A stretch of DNA of 64,000 nucleotides from Enhydrobacter sp. (GTDB lineage Bacteria > Pseudomonadota > Alphaproteobacteria > Reyranellales > Reyranellaceae), in NCBI RefSeq assembly GCF_030246845.1, contig NZ_CP126889.1, positions 2,046,001 to 2,110,000 of the forward strand, in the 5' to 3' direction. The position numbers were made by a program, and so were the translations under genes. The notes beneath the pieces were generated by a model. That model saw nothing but the letters and a program-made list of their open reading frames with translations. It ran no database searches and was not told where the DNA came from. Below are positions 45,216 to 55,274 of the stretch, piece by piece (the first letter of the stretch is position 1; the number at the start of each line of letters is the position of its first letter).

Positions 45216-46751
45216 ATGGCAACGACCGCCGATATCCCGCGCCTGGAGATGCTGCAGGTGGCCGACATGGTCGCCCGCGAGAAGGGCATCGAGCGCGAGG
45301 AAGTGCTCGAGGCGATGGAGCAGGCCATCCAGAAGGCGGGCCGCGCGAAGTACGGCCTCGAGCACGACATCCGCGCCGAGATCGACCGCAAGACGGGCGA
45401 GATCAAACTCCTGCGCTACATGCAGGTGGCCGATCCGGTCGAGAACGAGAACGTGCAGGTCCCGCTCGCCGAGGCCCAGCGTCGCAATCCCGAGGCGCAG
45501 ATCGGCGACTTCCTGACCGACGAACTGCCGCCGATCGATTTCGGGCGCGTGGCGGCCCAGACCGCCAAGCAGGTGATCACCCAGCGCATGCGCGAGAGCG
45601 AGCGCAAGCGTCAGTACGAGGAGTTCAAGGACCGCGTCGGCGAGATCGTGTCGGGCGTGGTGAAGCGCGTCGACTACGGCAACATCACCGTCGACCTTCA
45701 GCGTGCCGAAGGCGTCATCCGCCGCGACGAGTCGATCCCGCGCGAGTCGCTGCGCGTCAACGACCGGGTGCGGGCCTATATCTTCGACGTGCGCGAGGAG
45801 CCGCGCGGTCCGCAGATCTTCCTGTCGCGCAGCCACCCTCAGTTCATGGCCAAGCTTTTCACCCAGGAAGTGCCCGAGATCTACGACGGCATCATCGAGA
45901 TCAAGGCCGTGGCGCGCGATCCGGGCAGCCGCGCCAAGATCGCGGTGCTGAGCCACGACAGCTCGATCGACCCGATCGGCGCCTGCGTGGGCATGCGCGG
46001 CAGCCGCGTCCAGGCCGTCGTGCAGGAGCTGCAGGGCGAGAAGGTCGACATCATTCCCTGGTCGCCCGAGGTCGCCAACTTCATCGTCAACGCACTCGCC
46101 CCGGCGGAGGTCAGCAAGGTGCTGATGGACGAGGAGAAGAACAAGGCCGAGGTCGTCGTGCCGGACGACCAGCTCAGCCTCGCCATCGGCCGCCGCGGCC
46201 AGAACGTGAAGCTCGCCTCCCAGCTCACCGGCTGGGAGATCGACATCATGACCGAGGCCGAGGAGAGCGAGCGCCGGCAGAAGGAGACGCGCGAGCGCAC
46301 CGAGCTCTTCAAGGCGGCCCTTGATGTCGATGACGTCATTGCCCATCTCCTCGTTGCCGAAGGCTACGCCACGGTCGAGGACGTTTCCGATGCCGCCGTC
46401 GAGGATCTGACCGGCGTCGAGGGCTTCGACGAGGAGATCGCCACGGAGCTGCAGCGGCGGGCGCGGGAGTACATCGAAAAGCGCGATGCCGAGTTGGCGA
46501 GCCGCCTCGAGGAGCTGGGCGTGGCCGAGGAAGTGCGCTCCGCCGAGGGTCTCACCCTGCCGATGCTGGTTGCGCTCGGCGAGAACGGCGTGAAGACGCT
46601 CGACGACCTCGCCGATCTCGCATCCGACGAGTTGCGCGAGATCGTGGGCGAGAGCGCAATGGACACCGACACCGCCAACGCCATCATCATGAAGGCGCGC
46701 GAACACTGGTTCCCGGCCGAGGACGTGGCCGGCGAGGCCGCCAAAGCCTAG
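45216..46751 (+). CDS. nusA: Transcription termination/antitermination protein NusA
   Basis: 511 residues. Order: N-terminal RNAP-binding domain (about 1-130), S1 domain (VGEIVSGVVKRVDYGNITVDL), KH1 and KH2 (RAKIAVLSHDSSIDPIGACVGMRGSRVQAVVQEL and LAIGRRGQNVKLASQLTGWEID), and a C-terminal pair of helix-hairpin-helix acidic repeats (AEGYATVEDVS, LGENGVKTLDDLADL). It modulates pausing, termination and antitermination, and could act on the leader upstream of its own operon. Confidence 0.97.
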   Translation: MATTADIPRLEMLQVADMVAREKGIEREEVLEAMEQAIQKAGRAKYGLEHDIRAEIDRKTGEIKLLRYMQVADPVENENVQVPLAEAQRRNPEAQIGDFLTDELPPIDFGRVAAQTAKQVITQRMRESERKRQYEEFKDRVGEIVSGVVKRVDYGNITVDLQRAEGVIRRDESIPRESLRVNDRVRAYIFDVREEPRGPQIFLSRSHPQFMAKLFTQEVPEIYDGIIEIKAVARDPGSRAKIAVLSHDSSIDPIGACVGMRGSRVQAVVQELQGEKVDIIPWSPEVANFIVNALAPAEVSKVLMDEEKNKAEVVVPDDQLSLAIGRRGQNVKLASQLTGWEIDIMTEAEESERRQKETRERTELFKAALDVDDVIAHLLVAEGYATVEDVSDAAVEDLTGVEGFDEEIATELQRRAREYIEKRDAELASRLEELGVAEEVRSAEGLTLPMLVALGENGVKTLDDLADLASDELREIVGESAMDTDTANAIIMKAREHWFPAEDVAGEAAKA

Positions 46752-46764
46752 GAGGACAGATCGC

Positions 46765-47397
46765 TTGAGCTTCGTGCCCGCGATGACCCGCTTCGACGAG
46801 AAGGTCGCCGCCGCCTCCGCGCGGCCGGTGCGGACCTGCCTCGTGACCGGCGCCGAGGGGAATCCGGAGCAGATGCTCCGCTTCGTCGTCGGGCCGGAGG
46901 GCGAGGTCGTGCCGGATCTGGCGCGTCGCCTGCCCGGTCGCGGGATGTGGCTGACGGCGGAGCGCGCGGCGGTGGAGCAGGCGGTCGCGCGCAGGCTCTT
47001 CTCCAAAGCGGCGCGCGCGCCCGTGACGGCTCCGGCGGACCTCGCCGACCGGGTCGAGCGGCTGCTGCGCGACCGCGTGCTCGAGGATCTCGGCCGCGCC
47101 CGGCGGGCCGGCCGTGCGGTGACCGGCTTCGTGCGGGTCGAGCAGATGATCGGCCAGGGCCGGGCGGGCCTGCTGATCGTGCCCGAGGAGGCCGATGGCG
47201 ACGGGCTGGCCAAGCTCCAGGCGAGCGGGCTGCCGGTCGAACGGCTGGCGGACGCGGCGGCGCTGGGCGGCGTCTTCGGACGCGAGCAGGCCGTCTATGT
47301 GGCGGTGGCGCGCGACGATCGGTCGGGCCGGTTCATTGAACGGATTGCGGGGGGTGCGGCGCGGTGGCGCCGCTATCGCCTCGACGGCGCCGGTTGA
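46765..47397 (+). CDS. YlxR (DUF448) / L7Ae-like RNA-binding protein
   Basis: 210 residues. The N-terminal YlxR fold shows [42 protein letters not shown]; the C-terminal half has the L7Ae-type [34 protein letters not shown]. The likely start is TTG 46765, nine bases after AGGAGG; GTG 46774 and ATG 46783 are in frame. The protein stands between nusA and infB as in most alphaproteobacteria. It probably binds RNA, with no defined target. Confidence 0.9.
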   Translation: MSFVPAMTRFDEKVAAASARPVRTCLVTGAEGNPEQMLRFVVGPEGEVVPDLARRLPGRGMWLTAERAAVEQAVARRLFSKAARAPVTAPADLADRVERLLRDRVLEDLGRARRAGRAVTGFVRVEQMIGQGRAGLLIVPEEADGDGLAKLQASGLPVERLADAAALGGVFGREQAVYVAVARDDRSGRFIERIAGGAARWRRYRLDGAG

Positions 47398-47429
47398 CGG
47401 GCCGGAGCGGAGCAAGGACAACACGCGAC

Positions 47430-50135
47430 ATGACGGAACAGAAAGAAACCAACAAGCCGACCAAGCCGCTGACCCTGTCGACGACGGCGCGCACGGGCGC
47501 GTCCTCGTCCAAGAGCGATGCGACCCAGGTACGGCAGAAATTCTCCCACGGCCGCACCCGCGCCGTGACCGTCGAGGTCAAGAAGCCGGCCAAGCGGACG
47601 TCGGGCGCGAGCGCCTCCCCGGCGTCGCCCGCAGCGTCCCCGGCAAAGCCGCCGCCCGCGGCGGCACCGTCGACCGGCGGCGGGCGTACCTTGAAGCTCG
47701 GTGGAGGCGCCGCATCGCGACCGGCGCCGACGCGGCCCGATGGCGGCCGCGGCATCGTGCTGCGCACCCTGACCGAGGAGGAGAAGGAGGCGCGGGCACG
47801 CGCCCTGGTCGACGCCAATCGCGAGGCCGAGGTCGCCCGTCAGCGCGCGGCCGAGGAGGCGGCGCGTCGGGCTGCCGAGGAGAAGGCGCGCAAGGCGGCT
47901 GAAGAGGAGCACAAGCGGCGGCTCGCCGAGGAGGAGGCGCGGCGCAAGGCCGAAGAGGAAATGAAGCGCAAGGCCGACGTCATGGTGCAGAAGCGCCTCG
48001 ACCAGGCCGCCAGCGCGCCGCAGACGCCCATCGCCCGGCAGGCGGACGAGATCAAGGCCGGCGCGGCGCCGTCCACCAGCCCCGCACAGCCTGTCCGTCG
48101 CCCACCGGGAGCACCGGCCCCCGCCGGCGCCAGCTCGACCGGGCCGGGCGGCGTCCTGCGCCGTCCGCCGATGCGTCCGGCGATCAACAAGCGCCTGCCG
48201 CAGCCGCCCGGCGCGCGGCGCGAGGCGCCGAAGCGGCGGTCCGACAAGATCGACGTGGCGCGCGCGGTCGCGGGCGAGAACGACTTCCGCAGCCGCTCGG
48301 TGGCGCAGCAGCGCCGCCGGCTCGAGCGCGAGCGGCGTCGCGAGCACGCCAACGACACGCCGCAGCAGAAGGTCTATCGCGAGGTCACGATTCCCGAGAC
48401 CATCACGGTGCAGGAGCTCGCCTCGCGCATGTCCGAGCGCGGCGCCGATGTCATCAAGACGCTGATGCGCATGGGTGTGATGGCGACCATCAACCACGCG
48501 ATCGACGCCGATACCGCCGAGCTGGTGGTGACGGAGATGGGCCATCGGCCCAAGCGCGTGGCCGAAGGCGACGTGGAGCTCGGCCTCAGCGACATGGTCG
48601 ATCCCGAAGGCTCCCAGGTGTCGCGGCCGCCGGTCGTCACCATCATGGGCCATGTCGATCACGGCAAGACCTCGCTGCTCGATGCCCTGCGCGCCACCGA
48701 CGTGGCGGCGCACGAGGCGGGCGGCATCACCCAGCATATCGGCGCCTATCAGGTGACTCTGCCGTCGCAGCAGAAGATCACCTTCCTCGATACACCGGGC
48801 CACGAGGCCTTCACCGCCATGCGCGCCCGCGGCGCCAAGGTGACGGATATCGTCGTGCTGGTGGTGGCCGGCGACGACGGCGTCATGCCGCAGACCAAGG
48901 AGGCGATCGCCCATGCCAAGTCGGCGGGCGTGCCGATGATCGTCGCCATCAACAAGATGGACAAGCCGGGCGCGGATGCGAGCCGCGTACGCACCGAGCT
49001 GCTGCAGGACGAGGTCCAGGTCGAGCAACTGGGCGGCGACGTGCAGTCGATCGAGGTCTCGGCCGTCAAGAAGACGAATCTCGACAAGCTCGAGGAAGCG
49101 ATCCTCCTGCAGGCCGAGGTGCTGGAGCTCAGGGCCAATCCCAACCGTCCGGCGGACGGCGTGGTGGTCGAGGCCAAGCTCGATCCCGGCCGCGGCCCGG
49201 TGGCGACCGTGCTCGTGCAGCGCGGCACGCTCAAGGTCGGCGACGTGCTGGTGGCGGGCTCGGTGTGGGGGCGCGTGCGGCGCCTGCTCGACGATCGCGG
49301 CAGCGCGGTCGACAGCGCAGGCCCCGCTTTTCCGGTCGAGATCCTGGGTCTCGACGGCACGCCGCAGGCGGGCGACGAGTTCCATGTGGTCGAGAGCGAG
49401 GCCCGCGCCAGGGAAGTCGCCGATTTCCGCTCCCGCCGCGAGCGCCAGGCTCAGCTTGCCCGCGCCGCCGGCGGCCGTGGCACGCTCGAGGAGATGCTGA
49501 AGGGTATCCGCGAGGGCACGGCGAAGGAGCTGCCCGTCCTGATCAAGGCGGATGTGCAAGGCTCGGCCGAGGCGCTCGCCGGCGCGATCTCGCGCCTCAG
49601 CACGGAGAAGGTGGCGGCGCGCGTGATCTACAGCGGCGTCGGCGGCATCAGCGAGGCCGACATCACGCTTGCCAAGGCGTCGGGCGCGCTGATCATCGGC
49701 TTCAACGTGCGGGCCAATCCGCAGGCCCGCGAGATCGCCAGGCGCGACAAGGTCGACATCCGCTACTACAGCATCATCTACAAGGTGACCGAGGACATCC
49801 AGTCGCTCATGGTCGGCCTGCTCGAGCCCACCTTCAAGGAGACCTTCCTGGGCAACGCGCAGATCCGCGAGGTCTTCCGCATCACCAAGGTCGGCAATGT
49901 CGCCGGCTGCATGGTGACGGAGGGCCAGGTCAAGCGCGGCGCCAAGGTGCGTCTGCTGCGCGACAACGTGGTGATCCACGAAGGCACGCTGAAGACGCTG
50001 CGGCGGTTCAAGGACGAGGTCCGCGAGGTCCAGCACGGCTTCGAATGCGGCATGGCGTTCGAGAACTACGACGACATCAAGGTCGGCGACGTGATCGAAT
50101 GCTTCGAGGTCGAGGAAGTCCGGCCGACACTCTGA
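47430..50135 (+). CDS. infB: Translation initiation factor IF-2
   Basis: 901 residues from ATG 47430. There is a long variable N-terminal part with Ala/Lys/Glu-rich coiled coil (about residues 130-205) and Pro-rich linkers, then IF2_N ([24 protein letters not shown]), the GTPase with GHVDHGKTS (about 408-416), DTPGHEAF and NKMDK, and the C-terminal beta-barrel and IF2 domains ending [12 protein letters not shown]. It brings fMet-tRNA to the ribosome. Two hairpins follow before rbfA. Confidence 0.97.
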   Translation: MTEQKETNKPTKPLTLSTTARTGASSSKSDATQVRQKFSHGRTRAVTVEVKKPAKRTSGASASPASPAASPAKPPPAAAPSTGGGRTLKLGGGAASRPAPTRPDGGRGIVLRTLTEEEKEARARALVDANREAEVARQRAAEEAARRAAEEKARKAAEEEHKRRLAEEEARRKAEEEMKRKADVMVQKRLDQAASAPQTPIARQADEIKAGAAPSTSPAQPVRRPPGAPAPAGASSTGPGGVLRRPPMRPAINKRLPQPPGARREAPKRRSDKIDVARAVAGENDFRSRSVAQQRRRLERERRREHANDTPQQKVYREVTIPETITVQELASRMSERGADVIKTLMRMGVMATINHAIDADTAELVVTEMGHRPKRVAEGDVELGLSDMVDPEGSQVSRPPVVTIMGHVDHGKTSLLDALRATDVAAHEAGGITQHIGAYQVTLPSQQKITFLDTPGHEAFTAMRARGAKVTDIVVLVVAGDDGVMPQTKEAIAHAKSAGVPMIVAINKMDKPGADASRVRTELLQDEVQVEQLGGDVQSIEVSAVKKTNLDKLEEAILLQAEVLELRANPNRPADGVVVEAKLDPGRGPVATVLVQRGTLKVGDVLVAGSVWGRVRRLLDDRGSAVDSAGPAFPVEILGLDGTPQAGDEFHVVESEARAREVADFRSRRERQAQLARAAGGRGTLEEMLKGIREGTAKELPVLIKADVQGSAEALAGAISRLSTEKVAARVIYSGVGGISEADITLAKASGALIIGFNVRANPQAREIARRDKVDIRYYSIIYKVTEDIQSLMVGLLEPTFKETFLGNAQIREVFRITKVGNVAGCMVTEGQVKRGAKVRLLRDNVVIHEGTLKTLRRFKDEVREVQHGFECGMAFENYDDIKVGDVIECFEVEEVRPTL

Positions 50136-50141
50136 TACGAA

Positions 50142-50183
50142 GCCTCCCCCTCATCGGGGGAGGCGTCGCCCTCTTGGGGCGAC
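50142..50183 (+). repeat. Tandem GC-rich hairpins between infB and rbfA
   Basis: GCCTCCCCC (50142-50150) pairs with GGGGGAGGC (50156-50164) around TCATC. GTCGCCC (50165-50171) pairs with GGGCGAC (50177-50183). The stems are consecutive, with no T-run after either, and the rbfA ribosome site GGAGGGAAGGA follows directly. They may stabilise the upstream mRNA or reduce read-through. They could also be a dispersed repeat. Confidence 0.6.
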
Positions 50184-50199
50184 GGAGGGAAGGAACGCC

Positions 50200-50604
50200 A
50201 TGTCCCGGCGTCGTTCGTCCGAGAGAGACGGCCGTGGCCACAGCCAGCGGCAGTTGCGCGTCGGCGAGGAGATTCGTCATCTGCTGGCCGATCTGATCGA
50301 GCGCGGCAACATGCGCGATCCGGAGTTGCGCGGTGCATCGATCACGGTGACGGCCGTCGACGTTAGCCCCGACCTGCGCAACGCCACGGCCTTTGTCATG
50401 CCGTTGGGCGGGGTCGACGAGGCGCGACTGCTCGCCGCCATGCGTCGCGCCGCGCCCTGGTTCCGGGCGCGGGTCGGCGAGCGCGCCGGCCTGCGTTACG
50501 CACCCGAGATCCGCTTCGAGCTCGATCGCACCTTCGACGAGGCCGACAGGATCGGCGCGCTGCTGCGCCGGCCCGATGTGGCGCGCGATATCGAGGAGGA
50601 GTGA
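50200..50604 (+). CDS. rbfA: 30S ribosome-binding factor A
   Basis: 134 residues. KH-like core: RQLRVGEEIRHLLADLIERG, then VDVSPDLRNATAFVMPLGG and LRYAPEIRFELDRTFDEADRIGALLRRPDVARDIEEE, the standard ends of RbfA. It matures the 16S 5' end with RimP and others. A REP-like repeat begins immediately after the stop and separates it from truB. Confidence 0.95.
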   Translation: MSRRRSSERDGRGHSQRQLRVGEEIRHLLADLIERGNMRDPELRGASITVTAVDVSPDLRNATAFVMPLGGVDEARLLAAMRRAAPWFRARVGERAGLRYAPEIRFELDRTFDEADRIGALLRRPDVARDIEEE

Positions 50605-50607
50605 ATT

Positions 50608-50659
50608 GCGGACCGCGAGCTTCCAGCTCGCCCGTCGGCGCGCAAGATGCGCGCGGTCC
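50608..50659. repeat. REP-like inverted repeat, GCTTCCAGC type (copy B)
   Basis: GGACCGCG (50610-50617), then AGCTTCCAGCTCGC, with a 34-base interval and CGCGGTCC (50652-50659) as the returning arm. The first 24 bases agree with copy A at 5391 except for one base. It lies between rbfA and truB and covers a longer but unlikely truB start. Confidence 0.65.
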
Positions 50660-50673
50660 AGTGCGGCGCCCCA

Positions 50674-51576
50674 ATGAATCGGAAGAAAGGCCAGAAGATC
50701 GACGGCTGGGTCGTGCTCGACAAGCCGGTCGGGCTCGGCTCGACCCAGGCGGTGGGACGCGTGCGCCGGCTGTTCGGGGCGCAAAAGGCGGGGCATGGCG
50801 GCACGCTCGATCCGCTGGCCAGCGGCGTGCTGCCGATCGCGCTCGGCGAGGCGACCAAGACCGTGCCGTTCGTCATGGACGGGCGGAAGGAATACCATTT
50901 CACGGTTCGCTTCGGCGAGGCACGCTCGACGGAGGATGCCGAGGGCGAAGTAACGGCGACCAGCGCTGTCCGGCCCTCGGGCGAGGCCATCCACGCCGTC
51001 CTCGGCCGCTTCAGGGGTGAGATCGAGCAGCGGCCGCCGGCCTATTCCGCCCTCAAGGTCGACGGCAGGCGCGCCTATGATCTCGCGCGCGGCGGCGAGG
51101 CGGTCGAGCTCGCCCCTCGCAAGGTGCGGATCGACCGGCTGGAGCTTCTGGCCCGCCCGGATGTGGACCATGCAGATTTCGTGGTCGCCTGCGGCAAGGG
51201 CACCTACATCCGCGCGCTTGGCCGCGATCTCGCGCTGGCCCTGGGCACCGTCGGGCATCTCTCGGCGCTGCGTCGGACGGCCGCCGGCCCTTTCCGGGAG
51301 ACGGCGGCCATTTCGCTTTCCAAACTGGAAGCCCTCGGGCATATTCCGCCGCTTCTCGGGGCCCTGGCTCCCGTCGCGACCGCGCTGGACGACATCCCGG
51401 CATTGGCCCTGACGGACGCCCAGGCGGCCCGGCTGCGCCTCGGCCAGCCGGTGTCCCTGACCCGGGACGCACCGCCCTCCGGCGCACTGGTTCGCGCCGA
51501 GGCGGGCAGCAGGCTGGTCGCGCTGGTCCGTTCGGACGGCGCCTCTCTCCAGCCGGTGCGCGTGTTCAACCTTTAG
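50674..51576 (+). CDS. truB: tRNA pseudouridine(55) synthase
   Basis: 300 residues from ATG 50674. The catalytic Asp46 stands in GHGGTLDPLASGVLP. Preceding motifs are GWVVLDKPVGLGSTQAVGRVRRLF and the later RPPAYSALKVDGRRAYDLARGGE, followed by VACGKGTYIRALGRDLA. It isomerises U55 in tRNAs. A longer frame to 50647 would start inside the repeat and is not supported by a ribosome site. Confidence 0.96.
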   Translation: MNRKKGQKIDGWVVLDKPVGLGSTQAVGRVRRLFGAQKAGHGGTLDPLASGVLPIALGEATKTVPFVMDGRKEYHFTVRFGEARSTEDAEGEVTATSAVRPSGEAIHAVLGRFRGEIEQRPPAYSALKVDGRRAYDLARGGEAVELAPRKVRIDRLELLARPDVDHADFVVACGKGTYIRALGRDLALALGTVGHLSALRRTAAGPFRETAAISLSKLEALGHIPPLLGALAPVATALDDIPALALTDAQAARLRLGQPVSLTRDAPPSGALVRAEAGSRLVALVRSDGASLQPVRVFNL

Positions 51577-51592
51577 AGCTAGGAGATGACCG

Positions 51593-51862
51593 ATGTCGAT
51601 TACGGCCGCGCGCAAGGCGGAGCTGATCAAGACTTATGCCCAGGGCGAAGGCGATACCGGATCGCCGGAAGTGCAGGTCGCCATCCTGAGCGAGCGCATC
51701 GCCAACCTCACCGAGCACTTCAAGGGCCATGCGAAGGACCATCATTCGCGCCGCGGCCTGTTGAAGCTCGTCGGCCAGCGGCGCCGGCTGCTCGACTACC
51801 TCAAGGCCAAGGACCACAAGCGCTACGACTCGTTGATCGAGCGCCTGGGTCTGCGCCGTTGA
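51593..51862 (+). CDS. rpsO: 30S ribosomal protein S15
   Basis: 89 residues, the universal length. Signatures are [51 protein letters not shown] and the end IERLGLRR. It is an early binder of 16S rRNA. GAGCTAGGAG precedes it, 16 bases after truB. An intrinsic terminator follows. Confidence 0.98.
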   Translation: MSITAARKAELIKTYAQGEGDTGSPEVQVAILSERIANLTEHFKGHAKDHHSRRGLLKLVGQRRRLLDYLKAKDHKRYDSLIERLGLRR

Positions 51863-51867
51863 TTGTC

Positions 51868-51909
51868 GGCCCCGTCACCCGTCGTTTCGAGGATGGGGCG
51901 GGGCCTTTT
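51868..51909 (+). terminator. Intrinsic terminator after rpsO
   Basis: GGCCCCG (51868-51874) pairs with CGGGGCC (51899-51905) with further possible pairs inside, followed by TTTT. It separates the rimP-rpsO operon from pnp, which then needs its own promoter or read-through. Confidence 0.75.
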
Positions 51910-52006
51910 CGTGTCGCGTCGTTCGGCTCCCGTGAGTTCGGCCGGCTGATGCGACTTCGCAGTAACCGGGAAGGCAGGGGCGAGAGCAAAGGCCTGGTCC
52001 GGTCCT

Positions 52007-52058
52007 GCCGGCGCAAGGGCGCCGGCGGGCGGTCGCCGCCAAACGGGGGCGGTCGACC
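52007..52058 (+). promoter_or_regulatory. Stem-loops in the pnp leader
   Basis: GCCGGCGC (52007-52014) pairs with GCGCCGGC (52019-52026) around AAGG. GGTCGCCGCC (52031-52040) pairs with GGCGG-T-CGACC (52048-52058) with a single bulge. The second stem ends about 20 bases before the pnp ATG. In E. coli a leader stem of pnp is cut by RNase III for autoregulation; this leader could act the same way, which is inference. Confidence 0.5.
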
Positions 52059-52078
52059 GTGCAGGAAAGGATGATGAT

Positions 52079-54232
52079 ATGACCGATATGTTCAAGGTTT
52101 TCCGCAAAGAGGTGGAATGGGCCGGCCGCAAGCTGGTGCTGGAAACGGGCAAGATCGCGCGCCAGGCCGACGGTGCGGTGCTGGCGACCTACGGCGGCAC
52201 CACGGTGCTGGCCGCCGTCGTGTACGAGAAGAAGCCCAAGCCCGGGCTCGACTTCTTCCCGCTCACCGTCAACTACCAGGAAAAGGCGTTCGCCGCCGGC
52301 AAGATCCCGGGCGGCTTCTTCAAGCGCGAAGGCCGTCCCTCCGAGAAGGAGATCCTGACCTCGCGTCTGATCGACCGGCCGATCCGGCCGCTGTTCCATG
52401 AGGGCTACCGCAACGAGACGCTGGTGGTGGTGACCACGCTGGCGCACGACATGGAGAACGACCCGGACATCGTGTCGATGGTCGCGACATCGGCTGCACT
52501 CACGATTTCGGGCGTGCCTTTCATGGGCCCGATCGGCGCGGCGCGGGTGGGCTGGCTCGACGGCAAGTTCGTCGTCAACCCGACGCTCGAGCAGAACGAG
52601 AAGAGCGAGCTCGACCTCGTCGTGGCCGGCACCAAGGAAGGCGTGCTGATGGTCGAGTCGGAGGCCAAGGAGCTGCCCGAGGACGTGATGCTGAACGCGG
52701 TGATGGAAGGCCACCGCTCCTTCCAGCCCGTGATCGACGCCATCATCTCGCTGGCCGAGCATGCGGCCAAGGATCCGCTGCCGCTCAGCGATCCCTCGGA
52801 GGCGTCCAGGACCGTCGCAGACAAGCTCAAGGCGGAGGTGCGCGGCAAGCTCGTCGAGGCCTATGCCGAGACGGTGAAGCAGGCGCGCCAGCAGAAGGTC
52901 GGCGCCGTGAAGGACGAGGCCAGGAAGCTGTTCGAGGGCAACGAGGAAGAGCTCGAGGCCTTCGGCGAGCAGTTCGGCAACCTCGAGGCCGACGTGGTGC
53001 GCAGCGCCATCCTCGACACCGGCAAGCGCATCGACGGCCGCGACACCAGAACCGTGCGGCCGATCGTGGCCGAGGTCGGCGTGCTGCCAAGGGCTCACGG
53101 CTCCGCCCTCTTCACCCGGGGCGAGACGCAGGCGCTGGTCGTGGCCACGCTGGGCACGGGCCAGGACGAGCAGATCATCGACGCGCTCGAGGGCGAGTAC
53201 CGCGAGCACTTCATGCTGCACTACAACTTCCCGCCCTATTCGGTCGGCGAGGTGCGGCGCATGGGTTCGCCCGGACGCCGCGAGATCGGCCACGGCAAGC
53301 TCGCCTGGCGCGCGCTGCGGCCGATGCTGCCGTCCAAGGACAAGTTCCCCTACACGATCCGCGTCGTGTCGGAGATCACCGAAAGCAACGGCTCCTCGTC
53401 GATGGCCTCGGTATGCGGCGGCTCGCTGTCGCTGATGGACGCCGGCGTTCCGCTGGAGCGTCCGGTGGCCGGCATCGCCATGGGCCTGATCAAGGAGGGC
53501 GAGCGCTTCGCCGTCCTGTCCGACATCCTGGGCGACGAGGACCATCTTGGCGACATGGACTTCAAGGTGGCCGGCACCGATCGCGGCGTGACGTCGCTGC
53601 AGATGGACATCAAGATCACCTCGATCACCGAGGAGATCATGAAGGTGGCGCTCGCGCAGGCGAAGGACGGCCGCATCCATATCCTGGGCGAGATGGCCAA
53701 GGGCCTGGGCGGAGCGCGCGAGACGGTCAGCAGCAATGCGCCGCGCATCACCCAGTTCACGATTCCCAAGGACAAGATCCGCGAAGTGATCGGCACCGGC
53801 GGCAAGGTGATCCGCGAGATCACCGAGCAGACCGGCACCAAGATCGACATCGAGGACGACGGCACGATCAAGGTCGCGGCGGTCGACGCGACGGCGAGCC
53901 AGAAGGCGATCGACTGGATCAAGGGCATCGTGGCCGAGCCGGAAGTCGGCGTGATCTACAACGGCAAGGTCGTGAAGACCGTCGAGTTCGGCGCCTTCGT
54001 CAACTTCCTGGGTGCGCGCGACGGCCTGGTGCACATCTCCGAGCTGGCGCCGCGCCGCGTCGCCAAGGTGACCGACGTGGTCAAGGAAGGCGACCAGGTG
54101 AAGGTCAAGGTCCTGGGCGTCGACGATCGCGGCAAGGTCCGCCTCAGCATGAAGGCGGTCGACCAGACGACCGGCGAGGACATCTCCAACAAGCCGCGCG
54201 AGGAGCAATCCGCGCCGGCCGCCGGCGAGTAG
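52079..54232 (+). CDS. pnp: Polyribonucleotide nucleotidyltransferase
   Basis: 717 residues. Two RNase PH-like domains; the second shows [24 protein letters not shown] and the phosphate/active region around MGLIKEG and [21 protein letters not shown]. They are followed by KH ([25 protein letters not shown]) and S1 ([35 protein letters not shown]). It degrades RNA 3'-5' by phosphorolysis. AGGAAAGG is 8 bases before ATG 52079. An ideal terminator follows the stop. Confidence 0.97.
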   Translation: MTDMFKVFRKEVEWAGRKLVLETGKIARQADGAVLATYGGTTVLAAVVYEKKPKPGLDFFPLTVNYQEKAFAAGKIPGGFFKREGRPSEKEILTSRLIDRPIRPLFHEGYRNETLVVVTTLAHDMENDPDIVSMVATSAALTISGVPFMGPIGAARVGWLDGKFVVNPTLEQNEKSELDLVVAGTKEGVLMVESEAKELPEDVMLNAVMEGHRSFQPVIDAIISLAEHAAKDPLPLSDPSEASRTVADKLKAEVRGKLVEAYAETVKQARQQKVGAVKDEARKLFEGNEEELEAFGEQFGNLEADVVRSAILDTGKRIDGRDTRTVRPIVAEVGVLPRAHGSALFTRGETQALVVATLGTGQDEQIIDALEGEYREHFMLHYNFPPYSVGEVRRMGSPGRREIGHGKLAWRALRPMLPSKDKFPYTIRVVSEITESNGSSSMASVCGGSLSLMDAGVPLERPVAGIAMGLIKEGERFAVLSDILGDEDHLGDMDFKVAGTDRGVTSLQMDIKITSITEEIMKVALAQAKDGRIHILGEMAKGLGGARETVSSNAPRITQFTIPKDKIREVIGTGGKVIREITEQTGTKIDIEDDGTIKVAAVDATASQKAIDWIKGIVAEPEVGVIYNGKVVKTVEFGAFVNFLGARDGLVHISELAPRRVAKVTDVVKEGDQVKVKVLGVDDRGKVRLSMKAVDQTTGEDISNKPREEQSAPAAGE

Positions 54233-54237
54233 AAGCG

Positions 54238-54270
54238 AAAACGGCGGCCCGCGGGCCGCCGTTTTCTTTT
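54238..54270 (+). terminator. Perfect-palindrome terminator after pnp
   Basis: A 28-base uninterrupted palindrome (54238-54265) from AAAACGGCGGCCCG to its complement, ending in TTTTCTTTT. It starts 6 bases after the pnp stop. The symmetric A and T runs mean it works on both strands, so it may also serve the opposing fabI transcript. Confidence 0.9.
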
Positions 54271-54321
54271 GGACCGCGCGCTTCCAGCGCTTTTCATGAG
54301 GGCGCTGGAAGCGCACGGTCC
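54271..54321. repeat. REP-like inverted repeat, GCTTCCAGC type (copy C)
   Basis: GGACCG-C-GCGCTTCCAGCGC (54271-54290) pairs with GCGCTGGAAGCGC-A-CGGTCC (54302-54321): 19 of 20 positions, with one C/A mismatch and an 11-base loop. It is adjacent to the pnp terminator in the tail-to-tail space with fabI. It is the most compact copy of the family also at 5391 and 50608. Confidence 0.75.
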
Positions 54322-54330
54322 CGAAGACGG

Positions 54331-55266
54331 CTACTTTTCGTTGCCGTTGCCGTTCTCCTCGCCGTTCTGGCCGGTGGCGCTGGCGGGCGGCATGCCGATG
54401 GCGTGATAGCCGCCATCGACATAGTGGATGGTGCCGGTGACGCCCGCACTCAGGTCGGAGAGATAGTAGAGTGCTGCCCCGCCGATGTCGGAGAGTTCCA
54501 TGTTGCGGCGAAGCGGCGAGGTCTCGCGCGACAGGCGATAGACGTAGCGGCTGCTGCCGATCACCGCGCCGGCCAGGGTGCGCATCGGCCCGGCCGAGAT
54601 CGCGTTCACGCGTACACCCTGAGGGCCGAGGTCGGCGGCGAGATAGCGCACGCTCGCCTCCAGGGCGGCCTTGGCGACGCCCATCACGTTGTACGACGGC
54701 ATCACGCGCGCGGCGCCTTCGTAGGTGAGCGTGATCAGGCTGCCGCCGTCGGTCATCAGCGGCAACGCGCGGCGCGCGATCTCGGTGAAGGAATAGCAGG
54801 AGATGGTGAGGCTCTTCTGGAAGTTGGCCTTGGTCGTGTCGACGTACCGGCCCTTCAGCTCCTCCTTGTCGGAAAAGGCGATGGCATGAACCACGAAGTC
54901 GAGCCGGCCCCAGTCCTTCTCCAGGCGGGCGAAGAGCGCATCGAGGCTCTCCTCGTTCTCGACGTCGGCCTCCTGGACGATGCGCGCGCCGAGCTTTTCG
55001 ACCATCGGCAGCACGCGCTTGCCGAAGGCGGCACCCTGATAAGTGAAGGCCATTTCCGCGCCGGCGCCATGCAATGCCTGGGCGATGCCCCAGGCGATCG
55101 AGCGCTCGTTCGCGACGCCCATCACGAGACCGCGCTTGCCGGCCATCAGCTTCGGCACAGGCGGCAGCTCGGCCGGCCGGGAAAGGGTTGCCCCCGGCTC
55201 CGGCGGGCCGGATATGCTCCCGCCCGACGCATCGGGCGCGGCGGAGAGGGTACGATTTACTGGCAT
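54331..55266 (-). CDS. fabI: Enoyl-[acyl-carrier-protein] reductase (NADH)
   Basis: 311 residues, about 40 longer than usual because of a Pro/Ser-rich N-terminal extension (MPVNRTLSAAPDASGG... to ELPPVPK) before LMAGKRGLVMGVANERSIAWGIAQAL. The only start with a ribosome site (GAGAGG) is 55266. A GTG or ATG nearer MAGKRG would give the normal size but lacks one. Catalytic Tyr and Lys lie in YEGAARVMPSYNVMGVAKAAL. The final step of the elongation cycle. It ends with an Asn/Gly tail (GQNGEENGNGNEK). It is third in the fabA-fabB-fabI unit. Confidence 0.94.
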   Translation of the reverse strand: MPVNRTLSAAPDASGGSISGPPEPGATLSRPAELPPVPKLMAGKRGLVMGVANERSIAWGIAQALHGAGAEMAFTYQGAAFGKRVLPMVEKLGARIVQEADVENEESLDALFARLEKDWGRLDFVVHAIAFSDKEELKGRYVDTTKANFQKSLTISCYSFTEIARRALPLMTDGGSLITLTYEGAARVMPSYNVMGVAKAALEASVRYLAADLGPQGVRVNAISAGPMRTLAGAVIGSSRYVYRLSRETSPLRRNMELSDIGGAALYYLSDLSAGVTGTIHYVDGGYHAIGMPPASATGQNGEENGNGNEK

Positions 55267-55274
55267 TTTCCCTC

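Noticed and set aside
47373..50036. Minus-strand open frame of 887 codons opposite infB
   Set aside because: His/Arg/Leu-rich shadow of infB with no recognisable motif.
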